Shown: in pieces, positions 11,900 to 23,471 of the stretch
How the letters are laid out: every line of letters starts with the position of its first letter
Position numbering within the stretch: the first letter of the stretch is position 1
From: Carnegiea gigantea
Lineage: Eukaryota; Streptophyta; Magnoliopsida; Caryophyllales; Cactaceae
Direction: 5' to 3'
Assembly (NCBI GenBank): GCA_029747015.1
Contig: JAKOGI010001273.1
Coordinates: 1 to 64,000, forward strand
Length of the DNA stretch: 64,000 bases
The notes under the pieces: generated by a model
Told to the model about the DNA's origin: nothing
The model's input: only the letters and a program-made list of their open reading frames with translations
The model's database searches: none
Program-made: the position numbers and the translations under genes

Positions 11900-13147
11900 A
11901 ATTCTCCTATACTTGGACTTTGGATGTCCTCGTGCAAAGAAATCTTAGACTCGACCTACAAGCTGATTCTCTTTCTTTCTTATAAAGTCATGCAAAAATA
12001 TGATATTTATACTAGGCATTGTCTTGCTTTAAAAATAGTTTTATTCAAAATTAATTAGTTTTCCTTTCAACAAGTGAATAACTACTAAACATCCAACTAT
12101 TATGAAAGAGTTTCTTCATCAGCCTCACAATATTTCTTTAATGAAGTGACAAGAGCAACAATCATCCAGCTCTTTTAGCCATGCATACACCGATCAATAG
12201 GTCTAAAAAGTTTACGATAGAAAAGTTAAGTATGGTATGGCTATAGAGACAATTGAACTAGAAAGACTAACTCATTGAAATTGATTCTAAACTTGCCTTG
12301 TAATGTTCTTCTCCTTCTTCTTCTTCTTCTTCTTCTTCTTCTTCTTCTTCTTCTTTTTTCAAACTCTAATTGTGCACATATTTGAGGCCCATATAGGATC
12401 TTAGAAATTAAACACTCCCTGTCTCACACTCACCTGAATAAAGGTGCTGGAGTAAACAATTTATTCTCATTATTATTTTTTTTATTGACTATTAGTTTGG
12501 TACGAGTCATTGATCGGCCCAAAAAGGGGCATGACTTTCCCAATCATGGGTTACTCCACACATAAAGCTCAACTTGAGATCTAAACTTAAAGGGAAAAGG
12601 TGCCGAGCCACCTATTCCTACCCACGTTGGTAATCTAACCCTTTTTTTTCCTTTTCTTTTTTCTCTTTTCTTTTCTTAAAAATTTTTATAAGACAAGAAA
12701 AGTCATAATTTTGATGAGGTATTCTAATAATTCAATAGTCTAGTGATTTTATTGCCTCTGAAACGGATATATAACATGATCAAATAAGATGGATAATCAT
12801 GATAGTTACTCATTACAGAGATATATGAGGATCAACTCAAACTTATCTGAATGACAATTAGCATGCTCAAAAGTCTTCACTCATAGAAGAATAAACTAAA
12901 AATAGCTACAAAAATTTAAAAATTTTTAAGCAAGCAAGCCTAGCATAATCCCATATTTGTGCATTATTTATAAGAAAATCACAATTTTTTTTGTTCGTTT
13001 CTTTTCCCTAAAAAAATTAATGAAAAATTAATGAAAACTGCAGGAACTCAATGTAGGATGTACCACTGCACACTTAATTCATGCATTGTCCATAATGCAT
13101 GCAAAAAGATAGAAATAATGAAGATAAAAGTAATATTAAGTGGATAC
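11900..13147. other. Element D 3' untranslated region with (TTC)n microsatellite
   Basis: This non-coding stretch lies between the end of pol and the 3' LTR of D. A (ttc)n run occupies 12306-12357. The purine tract abutting the LTR is 11900-11915. Near its upper end (13148-13215, minus reading) is the GTCGAGCCAACGAC...GAGACAACCCAA block, a conserved post-pol motif of Tat/Athila elements. Confidence 0.75.
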
Positions 13148-13313
13148 TTCCCTAAAAAACATTGGGTTGTCTCTCAACCAGCACCTTTGTTTACTGTCGT
13201 TGGCTCGACGCAAATGAGCTCAAGGATCCTCTAGTCTGATCTCCTCCACTAAGCAGACCTGATCTCCTTCATAAAAGTGCTTTAGCTTGTGACCATTTAC
13301 CTTGAAAATCTTG

Positions 13314-14432
13314 TTAGTAGCAAAGAATTTTAGTCTCAATAGCACCATGTGGATAAGTCTTTACTACTGTAAAAGGTCCTAGCCATCTAGAGTTTAACTT
13401 ACCAAGAAAGAGTTTCAATTTTAAATTGAATAACAACACTTTTTCACCCACTTGAAATTCTTTCCTACTAAGCTTAGTATCTGATTCCAATGTGATTTTA
13501 TGTGAACATAATGTGGGATTAAGTCCTTTAAGGTCTGTTAAACTCCACCCTAATGGTTCACCATATTCTCTAAGCACCCACATAAGTTTATCCTCTTGTT
13601 CAGATGTAAGTGCATTACAGATTATAACAGGTAAAGTCTCATCATACCCTAAATAAGCATACTTAAGATTTTCAGGTAATAGTTTCAGTTCTAGTTTAGG
13701 GGGTGAAATGTGAGAAGGTAGCATCTTTGCATGACTTTCAGGCAATTCTAGCTTCCTAGGTCTGTCAACTACATGCAATTTCAACAAAGACTCTATGCTA
13801 CCCACTAACTCATTGTTAATATGGTAAGGCACGTTATGAAACACAAACTGATCCAAACCTTGAGTAAATACAGTTAACAATTCATCATTATGAGACAGTT
13901 TATAAACATCTTGGGATAATCCATCAATCACATTAAGTGCCCACAGGTAGTTCACATCAGCAGAAAATCTCATAGTATCAAAAATAATAAATTTAATAAT
14001 TTTACCATCAAATTCCATAGTCAGTGTTCCTGTATGTACATCTATTTTTATCCTAGATGTTTTAAGGAATGGTCTACCAAGTAATATGGGAACATCATGG
14101 CATGCATCACCCATGTCCAATACATAAAAGTCAGTAGGAAAAACAAGCTTATTGACTTAGACTAAGACATCTTCTAAGACTCCATCTAGGTATGTATTAC
14201 TCCTATCAGCTAACTGAATGACTAAATCAGTTCTTTTTAACTCTCCTAAGTGTAGTTTATTATAAACAGACCTAGGCATCACATTGATGGAAGTTCTTAA
14301 ATCAAGCACGACTCTATCAAAGGAGAGGTTTCCAATTTTATAAGGAATAAAGAATATACCTGGGTCCTTACATTTAGAGGGAAGCTTCTTTTGCAAAACA
14401 GCGGACCTAGGAACTTGCATAACAAGGCACAT
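13314..14432 (-). pseudogene. Element D protease plus RT start fused to integrase C-terminus
   Basis: Reading down from 14432, the protease active-site region is VLDLRTSINVMPRSVYN; the usual D-L-G-A-S is D-L-R-T-S here, so the key Gly is lost. ILLGRPFLKTSRIKIDVH follows near 14085, and then the pre-RT segment PPKLELKLLPENLKYAYLG. At about 13460 (residue 220 of the 268-residue frame starting at 14120) the sequence jumps in frame from the RT start (HKITLESDTKLSRK) to the integrase tail (FQVGEKVLL, SRWLGPFTV). Hence RT, RNase H and the integrase core are missing. A stop at about 14157 separates the two frames. Confidence 0.9.
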
Positions 14433-14718
14433 GCTTTATGGCATCTAAGAGAGGAATGTTCATCTCTACCTTCCTAAATGTTTTTAAAATTTCTTGGTTT
14501 GCCTCATCTACCTTAGGGGTTTTTCCTGTCAGTCTACTAGAAAAAGATGGTAATGGCTTGTGAGGTTCCTTCTTATCCTTACCTACTTTCTTAACATTAG
14601 AGGTGGTATCTTGATCTTGGTTAGGTTCAGGTTTGTTGACCTCTCTTTCATGCTCTATCTCTCTATTCTTCCTATGTTCCTTCAAATCTTTCCCACTCCT
14701 ACGTGTCATGGCACTCAC
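14407..14718 (-). pseudogene. Element D gag-protease linker
   Basis: This 103-residue open frame is Lys/Glu-rich in its first half and ends with ILKTFRKVEMNIPLLDAIKH, a string conserved just before the protease in this gypsy family. It overlaps the next frame, so a frameshift lies between them. Confidence 0.85.
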
Positions 14719-14989
14719 ATTTTTCTTCGGGTTCTAGAATGGTTGAGATAGTAACCTATGTTATATTTGGGCCTGGAGGTTGCTAACTGTGGTATCAGCA
14801 GCAGTCTGTCTCTCTTGGACCTATTTAAGAGTCATATCTATGTTCTGAAATCTAGTGTCAACCTCTTTTTTCTGGTCATCCATCTTTTGATGACTTACTC
14901 TAAAAGGAAATTTGCTCTATCCTGAGCTGATGGTTGATGTGATGATTCGTCCATACTAAGGTTAGGGTGGTCTCTCTATCCTTTACTAT

Positions 14990-15819
14990 AAGTGTTGGAG
15001 TAGGGATCATACTTCATTTGGCCTTGGTTAGAAAACAAAGCACTCACATCACCCTCTTGAAGTGTAGGGCACGCATCAGCAGCATGTGCCTCTCAACAAC
15101 AAATACCATACACCACTACTTTCTGAACTCCTCCAGTGACGAGTTTGTTCAGCATAGCAGTGATTTGAGATAATTGGGTTTCTACAGATGGACCTGAACT
15201 AAGCTCATTAACCTCCCTAAATTGGGGTTCTCCTATTCCAAATTGTTGAGTGTTTTGTGCCGTGATATTAAACAAGTCGCTAGCGTGAGCTCGAGTCTTA
15301 TTAACCAAAGCCCCCCACTAGTAGCATCCACAATATTTCTATCTATAGGTAATAAACCTTCATAGAAATAGTAAATTAGTAATTGTTCAGAAATTTGGTG
15401 TTGGGGACAACTAGCATATAATTTATGAAAATGTTCCCAATACTCATGGAAAGTTTTCCCATTCATTTGTTTAATTCCACATATTTCTTTTCGAATGGAT
15501 CCAATTCTAGATGCGGGAAAATTTTTTTCTAAAAATGCTTTATGAACTTGGGTCTATGTAGTGAATGTTGTAGGGGGTAAGTAATATAACGAATCTTTGG
15601 CCTTATCTTGAAGTGAAAAAGGAAAGACCCTTAATCTTATTTGATCCTGGGTGATACCCTCAGGTTACATGATCGAACATGTAATAATACATTAATATGG
15701 CGATATGGGTCCTCACCAGGCAGTCTATGAAACTTAGGCAGTAAGTTTAAAGATCCAGAGTTAAGTTTAAGTGGTCTGTCTAAAACAGGATAAGTAATAG
15801 ATAAAGGTTGAGTTTCCAA
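14990..15819 (-). pseudogene. Element D gag remnant
   Basis: Reading minus, the pieces are LPKFHRLPGEDPYRHI (about 15730), EYWEHFHKLYASCPQH and SEQLLIYYFYEGLLPIDR (15233-15466), and a Gln-rich tail with SGPSVETQLSQITAMLNKL. After a degenerate zinc knuckle comes YDPYSNTYSKG. Order and motifs match gag of Tat/Athila-like Ty3/gypsy elements. Several stops and frameshifts are present. The N-terminus is missing because a deletion joins the LTR fragment directly to this region at about 15820. Confidence 0.9.
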
Positions 15820-16005
15820 ATCATTATTTTTGGACCGATTTGATAACTTAGTGTGTAAAATCTGAACTTCGACATCTTCTCTTCTCCTCTTTATTTTATT
15901 AACGCTTAACCTGAAAAATATATAAAATAAAGTAAATTAGACGAAATAATATATATAATATAATCAAAATAATTATTAAAACAATACATGATTTATGACT
16001 TAATA
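15820..16005 (-). repeat. Element D 5' LTR fragment
   Basis: It matches 11714-11899, including ttattttattaacgcttaacct and taaagtaaattagacgaaat. Only the first part of the LTR (minus reading) survives; the rest, the primer site and the gag start are deleted. Confidence 0.9.
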
Positions 16006-17000
16006 AATTTCAATCCTAGACCGACTAATGGCCCATTCTCTATCACCTACAATTCTAGCTGGAGGAATCGCCCTAATTTCTCTGATAGGTCTAATGCCCC
16101 TTCTATGCCTCAAATGAATTTCAGACCACCGCTTGGATTTCAAAGCCCACTTACCCTCAACAAGTACCTCAAAAATCTAATTTAGAGACTATGATAGAGA
16201 GTATACTTTTCGCACAGTAAAAACAAGATGAGTATATTAAGCAATTAGCCTCTAAGATTGATGTGCTTGCTATGCAGAATAAGATGTTAGAAGCTCAAAT
16301 TGATCAACAAGCTACCTCTTCATCTACACCCCAGGGTAGACTTCCTGGTAAGCCCTAGCCAAATCCCTGTAAACACTGTAATTGTGTTACCTTGAAAGGT
16401 GGGGTAGAGGATTCTATAGTTATGAAGCTTGAGAAAGGTAGAGAGGTGCCTAAAGCCAAGAATGAGGTGAAAAATGTTGAGTCTGAGACCTTATCCTTTA
16501 GAGGGGTGCATAATATGATGGTATCCAAAGAGTTTCCCCCTATGCTTAAAGACCCTGGTAACTTCTTTATTCCTTATATAGTCAGTCATAAGATAATTGA
16601 TAGGGCCTTATGCGATCTTAGAGCAAGTGTCAGTCTCATGCCCTATTCCATTTTTCAAAAGCTTGGTTTAGGTAAGTTGCAACCAAACCTATTTCACCTC
16701 AATTGGCGGATGGTTCCATGAAGTGCTCTTTGGGTATTTTACATAATGTTCCCATAAAAGTAGATGATTTTTATGTATTTAATGGCTTTATCGCCTTAGA
16801 TATGGTCGTATACGTGTATGCCTAGATTATTCTAGGAAGACCCTTCTTGGCCACTTCTAGCTGCAAGATTGATGTGAAAGGAGGACTATTAACATTTGAT
16901 GTAGGAGAATGTCATGTTGAATTTATCTTATTTGAAAGCTAGAATATCCCCTACTCTAGAGGAAGATACGAATTTTCATAAGATCAGTTCGTTTGATGCT
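16006..17000 (+). pseudogene. Element B gag C-terminus and protease
   Basis: After element D the Athila gag frame resumes with NFNPRPTNGPFSITYN and WRNRPNFSD. The protease region has PPMLKDPGNFFIPYIV, then LCDLRASVSLMPYSIFQKLGLG (16605-16675; D-L-R-A-S replaces D-L-G-A-S), and LGRPFLATSSCKIDVKGG near 16830-16885. Stops at 16186 and 16722 and frame changes break it. Confidence 0.9.
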
Positions 17001-17515
17001 TAGTGACATGTTGACCCTTTTGTGTTCGAATGTGTTGCGTCTGAAGGCCTCAACCTAGATTATGCTAGGGTAGAATTCAATGTGCCTAGGCCATCCAACA
17101 TAATCAGGGATGAGCCTTATGCTACTAATGAGGTTTACATGAGCGATTATTATAGGTTTGCTCAAGTAGTGTAGTCCGTGCCTCCTATTGATGATATAGA
17201 GTGTGACTTTGACTTAGGAGTCCAGCTTAGTAGTGGTCCGTCTGATAGAGCCCACTACAAATTCATTCTATAGACGGATCACATTAGATGGAGTCAGTTG
17301 ATGCTAAAGAAGGACCTTTATCTTGAGCTTTTGAAATTGTACCTTCCAGTACGAGAGTATGATTTTGAGGTGCGTCATAAAGGAAAATCGAGAGATGTGG
17401 GAGAATCCATTGACAAGCCTATTATCCACTACCTTTCTGATCTAGAGCCCTCCTAGAAGAGACAGTCGAGCTCCCGACCCTAAAAAAGCACTTCTTAGAA
17501 GGCAACCCAAGGTTT
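17001..17515 (+). pseudogene. Element B unrecognised remnant where pol should be
   Basis: The frame reads HVDPFVFECVASEGLNLDY ... VEFNVPRPSNIIRDEPY with stops. No RT, RNase H or integrase motif is seen in its roughly 450 bp. At 17463-17510 the post-pol block cgagctcccgac...agaaggcaacccaagg marks the end of the polyprotein region in Athila-like elements. The catalytic core has therefore been lost or was replaced. Confidence 0.7.
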
Positions 17516-18283
17516 TTTCCCCCATTTACTATTTTTTATTTTCTTTGATTGTATGTGATGTATAATTTTTGTTTTTGTAGCGAAAGATAGAAAAAAGCGA
17601 AAAAAGCAGCAAAAAAAAGAAAAATAAGCAAAAAAACAAAGAATAAGAAGCAAAAGAAGTAGAAAGAAGAGAGAAAAAAATCATTGAACAAAAATAAGAG
17701 AGTCTTAGAAGCTCTACTAGCAGACCACCACGGATAAATAGTGGTGCCCAATCTGTTTCGCAGAGCGGCTGCCAGGAAAACTGAAGAAACATAGAAACAG
17801 AGCTCACCACGGACTCTCAGTGGTGGACCCCACAGTCTGTGGTGAGGCTCTTTGTCTGCGGTCAAGGGTTTTTCAAGTCCTTCGACCCGAGACACCCCTT
17901 TACTTTCTTCTACCTTTCGTCCTTTTCTCTCTGAACTCTCTCCTTTTCTCTCTAAAACTTCCATAACCTCCCACATCTAAACCTTCCATTTTTACTCATT
18001 TTTCATCAAATTTCTTCCCTTTCTTCTTATTTTCTTCACTTTTACTGCAAATCTCCTTAAAATTTCTCTTTTCTTGCCCTCTTTCTCTCACATTCTACCC
18101 ATCTTCACACCCCAAAATTCAACAACTCCACTTCACCTTCCATTCTTCTAAATTCTCTCCTTTTCTTCCATATTTTTTCCCATTTCAATTTAATTTTCAC
18201 AAATTTTGCATTTTTTATCATTTTGTTTTCCATTTTCACTTTAGTTAGAGTTTAGAGCTTTCACCCATCCATTCACCATTGCC
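17516..18283 (+). other. Element B leader before ORF-1, with repeated hairpin motifs
   Basis: This holds an A-rich run (17585-17690), then two hairpins CACCAC-N9-GTGGTG (17726-17746 and 17805-17825) and a ccacagtctgtgg palindrome (17830-17842), and a long C/T-rich tract (17880-18250). It is probably the untranslated leader of the ORF-1 gene. The longer minus-strand frames here are low-complexity. Confidence 0.6.
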
Positions 18284-19330
18284 ATGAAACCCAAGAAGGC
18301 CGCAAGAACCACCTAAGAGGTGGGGACATCCACACAAGCATCTCAACGAGCACCCCGGACTTCCCGAACCTCAACCAATGCAGGAAACCGAGGTAATATT
18401 CCTAACCCCTTTGGTTTAACATATCTTGAACATATTGCTAGATATAATACTTTGAGTCGTAAGTTAGTTGTTGCCACTTATTATTATGATGAGGATTTGT
18501 TAACAAGATTGGGTTTGTTGGATGATATATGCTGGTTGTTTGCTAGGGGAGGTATGAGGTAATTTTTAGAGATTAGGGACCACACTTGTCGTGATCTCAC
18601 CCTTGAATTTTCGTGTACATTGCATGTGGAGGTTACAAGTGGGTCTCATTGTCAAGAGAGATCCATTTCCTTGTATCTAGATAGAGAGTTTTATGAACTA
18701 AACTTGAGTATCTTTAATAGCATATTTGGTTTTTCACTAAGTATGGACTTGCCCTATCGACATGTCCCTAAAGAATTTAACCTGAATGCTTTTTGGCATG
18801 AAATTTTCGGGGGCTATCAGTATGATATAAGTAACTCCAAATGCATTGTTATTAGAAAACCCTGTATTTTAGTGGCCCAAAGATTACTTGCCTGTGGTTT
18901 GTTTGCGAGGACGATAGCTTCAATGTGCTTCGCTTGTCTGAATTATGTTTGTTATATAGCATGCTCCAAGGTGACCGACTTGAACCCAATTCATTCTTGG
19001 CTAATAAGTTACATAGTGGGCCACTAGTTCCATATAGAGGATTGTGATTAGGGGTTTCATTACCCCATTATGAGGTCGGTTGGGATAGAACCAGCCCTTG
19101 ATGCTAGAGTTGAGCTGTTGAACCTAGCTGCTTTTAAACAAATGAAATTTTGTAAAATAGAGGCTGGGTGTGTTTGTTGGACTAATCTTAGGAACCGTTC
19201 CTTACATCTCTCTAATGTTGATCGAACTACTCTCTTGAACCGGGCCAATCTTTACCTTTTACCGGGTGATGAACAGTTAGTGCACCCCGCACCACCTCCT
19301 CCCCCACCTCACCTTCGGGCCTCTAGTTGA
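18284..19330 (+). pseudogene. Element B Athila ORF-1 (env-position) gene
   Basis: The start is the ATG at 18284 (MKPKKAARTT, then a stop). Motifs in order are NPFGLTYLEHIARYN, LLTRLGLLDDICWLF, DLTLEFSCTLHVEVTSG, FYELNLSIFNSIFGFS, FNLNAFWHEIFGGYQYD, VAQRLLACGLFAR, AAFKQMKFCKIEAG and TTLLNRANLYLLPGDEQLV. This is the Athila ORF-1 family found between pol and the 3' LTR. Its function is not established; it was once proposed to be envelope-like. Stops at about 18314, 18560 and 19026 and one frame change leave three open pieces. Confidence 0.9.
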
Positions 19331-21314
19331 TCCCAACCATCCTCCTCCTCTGATTATGCTGGTTTGCATGCTACTCTTAAGTCCATTCAAAAGGAGCAAG
19401 CATCCCTCAGAGCTTATATTCAAATTGAGCATATCGCGCTCTGTGACTTTGTTCAGGAGCAACATGATGAGTTTCGTGGGATGATTGCTTTAAAAACCAA
19501 TACTTCTAAGACTTTAGGGCTTGTTTAGAGACTTAGCGCGTCTGGTATGTTTCTCATCCCCCTCTCCTTCTTCTCCCCCCTCCTCCTTTTTAGTTCTTCT
19601 TTTTCTTCCCCATTGATTCTTATGCCCTTACATTGAGGACAATGCTTTGTCCAAGTATAGGGGAGATATTTCTGAATATGTGTATGTGATGTGGATGTGT
19701 GAGTAGTTTGCATTTTAGATCATGCATATAGGCGTAGTTTGCATTTTTAGTTGATCATTTTATTTTCTTTCTATTTTTAGGTTTCTGTTCTTATTTTTAG
19801 CTTTATTTTGGTATTTTTAATTTTTAGTTGCATTTTACAGTAAAGTAAAAAAAAAAAAGAGCGTAAAAAAAAAAATGATAGAAGCCATAAAGTCCTCTGA
19901 TTATGACTCTTAGACTAAGTAGTTTTTTTGGGCTTTTTTTACCGTTTTTGTTATGCCCATTTGTGAATAAAATATTTGATTATAAGTTTTCGAAATGTGC
20001 TTCATGTTTTATCCGTCATGTTCACTACGGCTTGATTACTCACTGATTCTTTTCATGAGCTAGTTGAGCTTTGGTAGTTGTCATGTGAGATTTTGAGCCT
20101 TATTTGGGCTCATTCACCATTTTAATCTCATATTCTTTTTCATGGATGGCTCTTCCTAAATTTCAAATATCTAGAACTTGCTTTGACTGTTGTTGAAGAT
20201 CACATTTAGCATGCATGTTTAGGCAATACGATTGAGACATTCTTTGAATTTACAAGCTATATTGACTAAATAACCACCCTAATTATGATTTATCCCTTAC
20301 TCCCACCTTTCAGCCTTGACATCTTTTTCTTGATGCAAAGCTATAATATGGATCTTAGCCAAATACGTATCCTATCTTTTTAGCCAAGGTTATAGAGTTT
20401 CATTAGTGATTGGGAGTAATTAGTGGATAATGATATTGTTGTTCGGTGTGGTTTGTTTGTATGCGATAATGGATTCATCTAATGTTTCCCTTGTTGTCAT
20501 TTGGGTTGAATTTTGGGAGTTGTTAGAAAAAGTGTTGAAAAGTGTGCAATTTCTCTTGCCATAATCCTTCCCTAAAAAGAAAGAAAAAAAAAGAAAAAAA
20601 ATCAATCAAAATTAAAAAAACAGAAGCAGAAAGAACATTGAAAAAAAGAAGCAAAATAATACAAGGATTCGATATAGATTTCATATTCCATATACTTTAA
20701 CACTTTTTCGCATAATCGACCAATTTGGGGTAATTTTGTATATTTGAGATGTATTGGTGTTTGGTGTAAGGAGTATTTATGTGAAAAGTTAGGCGAATAT
20801 GCTTTGTACTCATAGTCTTTTGCTCTGAGCTTTCCCCTCTTACCTTTACGCATAGCCCCCTTACAACCCTATCAAAGTGCTCATAATTGCCTAGCATGTG
20901 TTGCATTTTAGTGGTGATGAATTTGAGAGTCTTGTCAAACTTATGGTAAATTTGATTCTTTATAATGAGATTTAAGAGAACCGCATTATATTTTAAACAT
21001 ATAAGTGATGAGTGCTTCATCCTCAAAGTGAGGGTTTATCAGTTCTTTTAGCTATACCTATTGTACATGCCAATGTGATTGCTGAAGTTGATTTGAGTGA
21101 TCGATTCAATGATTGATATGATGGTATTTGTTCTTATTTCAAAAACTTCATTCTCTCATCTATTTTGCAATGTTTTTCGTCACCTTGGGGCTAGCTCCTC
21201 GGGTCAGTTAGGCTATTGATATTGCTACTTGCGTTTACCTGAGGAGGTTCTTCATTTTAATTTTGGTTTTCATAGTTGCTCAGGGATAGGCAACATTTCA
21301 AGCATGGGGGAGTT
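19331..21314 (+). other. Element B 3' untranslated region with two polypurine tracts
   Basis: An inner tract (aagtataggggaga, 19653-19666) follows the cattgaggacaatgctt block that is usual in Athila elements. The true tract gcatgggggagtt (21302-21314) abuts the second LTR. Between them is AT-rich sequence with an A-rich stretch (20575-20660). No coding sequence is supported. Confidence 0.85.
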
Positions 21315-22570
21315 TGATAAATGCTTTGAGTGCACTTCATTTTAGGGTTATTTTACTATATTTATAGGGAGAATTATAAACTTTTTGTTATAATCCACAC
21401 TTATGTTTTCATTTTACGCTTGGGTATGATTCTTTTCTATGTTTTGCAAATTTTGGACTTTTTTACCCTTACTTTGACCCCAATTGAGTATGTTTTGACC
21501 CCCTCATAGATGCCTCCAAGTCACCATGCCTGTGGAGAAGAAAGAAGAACCAGAGAATGCTGAGACAGAGCTAACCGTGAACCCTGCATGGTGAAGGCCA
21601 TAGCCCATGGTGAGCCTGAAACTACTTGCCCTTTCACCTTCCTTCATCTTGTTGCTGAGGACAGCTAAGTTCATGCTAAATAGGGTTTTTTAGGCTGCAG
21701 AAGAGGGAGAGCATAGAGAGCTAACACATCTAACACTCACTTTTATCTCACTTTTATCATTAGTTTTAGGATTTTCAAGTTTTCTTTAGACTAAGAGAGG
21801 GAATTAGAGTGGAAGATTGGCACTTAGAGGCTTGGAGTTTAGGAAGGCATTGAAGACCACCATAGTTACTAAGTTTTCTTCCCTTTCTAAACTCCTCTTA
21901 AAGTTTTCTTTAGATGTTGATTATTTCAATTATGTGTGAGTAGTTTTTCTTAATCCAGGGACTTGTTAGTGAAAGTATTGATGTTGGATCTTTAACTTTC
22001 AATATTTGTGCTTTATCAGAATTGGTTTGATTGAATTCTACCTTGTGAATGAAATGTTGTGAGTAAATTTTGGCCAAATTTGCTTGCATATACTAGATAG
22101 TTGAGTGAAGTATTGAAAGGAGAGACTCACTATTAGAATAACAGGTTAGAACTTAATTTAATAACTTCTTGAAAGAGAGTTGTTTGGTGAGAGGAACTCC
22201 TAGCAATCAAAATCCATAATCAAGACTAACACCAAGGATATTTGAAATAATGTTAATTGGATTAGTGTAGGCAATTCAGTTTGTTTCAAAAGAAAAGATT
22301 GAATTCTTAGATCGATTATGCTCCTTTGAATCATCCAGTTCTAGATGAAGTGCATATTTAAACCCAACATCCAACTCTTTACTTGGCGAAACAATTCCCT
22401 GGATGCTTTTAATTTGATTGAATTTTTAATAGTTAAATACCGATAATTGACCTAACCCGTTTAAAATTTATTGCTTAGCCTTTTATAATATGTTAAAACC
22501 CAGTAGATTACAATTGGTCTCTATGGGATCGATATTAAAACTATACTGCAACCTTGCGCTTACGATAGCA
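21315..22570 (+). repeat. Element B second LTR
   Basis: It opens TGATAAATGC and closes cttacgatagca, with an intact CA. It is colinear with 7231-8487. The sequence ctgtttctaaa-like promoter motifs are not resolved. It is followed by a primer binding site rather than by flanking DNA. Confidence 0.95.
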
Positions 22571-23450
22571 TCAAGTTTTTGGCACCGTTGTTGGGGGCCA
22601 ATTTGTAGATATTGAGTTCGCCTATTTAGATTGACTAAGTATCTTTGCGCTTTCTTTTTCATTGTATTTTCTTGATCTGCGATGGTAGTGTTTTGTGTAA
22701 TTTTTGTAGGATTTATCCAATTATATGCGAAGTCTCTTTCTGTTTGAATTTGATCCGAAAATAGAAAGGACTTTTCGCTTAATAGAGGAAGAACTTGAAG
22801 TTAGAGAAGCAAAGAGCCATGGCTCAAGAAGCCTCTTAAACATTGGCGGGAGGAGGAGATGACCAAAGGAGGATGCTTCGGGATTTTGCTACCCCGGGGG
22901 TCCAAAGCATTGCCTCTAGCATTGCTCAACCAATGTGGAAGTCCAGAACTTTGAACTCAAGCCAACCCTTATTTCCATGGAGCAATAATCCCAATTTGGA
23001 GTCAACCTGCTAGAAGATCCCAACTTATACCTCTCGGTATTCTTAGAGGTGTTTAACACGTTGAAGCTTAATGGTGTTTCTACCGATGCTATATGATTGC
23101 AGTTATTCCCCTTTCCTCTTAGGGATAAGGCGAGAGCATGGCTACATTCCTCGCCTTCAGGATGCATTACAACATTGGATGAGCTCACCAAAGTCTTTCT
23201 TATGAAATTCTTTCCTCCTAGCAAGATGGCAAGTTTGAGAAACTAAATCACCACTTTCGCTCAATGGGAGGATGAATTGCTATATGAAGCCTGGGATCGG
23301 TTTAAGGACCTATTGAGGCTATGTCCACATCATGGCCTTCAACAGTGGATGTTAGTGCGAGCATTCTATAATGGATTCACTCAACCAGTGAGGTCTACTA
23401 TAGGCGCAGCAGTGGGTGGTACACTTATGAATAAAACTGAAGACGAGGCC
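22571..23450 (+). pseudogene. Element B second partial internal region: primer site and gag start
   Basis: The primer site tggcaccgttgttgggg (22580-22596) is closer to the Athila consensus than the first copy. A second gag start follows (about 22726 on), colinear with 8640-9380: RDDQRRMLRDFATPGVQ, LYEAWDRFKDLLRLCPHHGL, FYNGFTQPVRSTIGAAVGG and NKTEDEA. It carries different frameshifts from the first copy. It ends within gag at 23450. Confidence 0.92.
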
Positions 23451-23471
23451 TTCTATAATGGATGTTAGTGC
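23451..23471. other. Filler DNA at broken right end of element B
   Basis: The 21 bases joining Athila gag to the PMD ORF are made of two overlapping local copies: ttctataatgga (also at 23364-23375) and ggatgttagtgc (also at 23347-23358). This pattern is typical of template-switching during end joining after a double-strand break. Confidence 0.75.

Larger units (their letters stand above)
9654..16005 (-). mobile_element. Element D: deleted Ty3/gypsy element nested in element B gag
   Basis: The left LTR is 9654-11899. The right LTR survives only as its first about 180 bp (about 15820-16005). Near-identical 5-bp flanks (gattt 9649-9653, aattt 16006-16010) restore the Athila gag frame (VKYVT-NFNPRP) when D is removed. 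The purine tract at 11900-11915 reads AAGTATAGGAGAATT on the minus strand, giving minus orientation. It carries gag, protease, the start of the RT region and the integrase C-terminus. Two large deletions have removed the LTR/primer-site/gag start and the pol catalytic core. Confidence 0.92.
7231..23471 (+). mobile_element. Element B: Athila-type Ty3/gypsy element nested in C's PMD ORF
   Basis: LTRs of 1257 bp (7231-8487) and 1256 bp (21315-22570) flank an internal region with an Asp-type primer site, Athila gag, protease, an ORF-1 (env-position) gene and a final polypurine tract. No RT, RNase H or integrase is recognisable. The right LTR is followed by a second primer site and gag start (22571-23450), so the structure is LTR-internal-LTR-partial internal. 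The right end is a scrambled junction at 23451-23471, so no target duplication survives. Element D is inserted in its gag. Confidence 0.92.

Noticed and set aside
17529..17976. Minus-strand open frames of 93 and 146 residues in element B
   Set aside because: They run through A-rich and C/T-rich leader sequence, are Phe/Leu- or Lys/Glu-rich, and show no family motif.
20420..21026. Overlapping minus-strand frames in the 3' UTR of element B
   Set aside because: No motif, AT-rich composition, and position in the untranslated tail between the two purine tracts.
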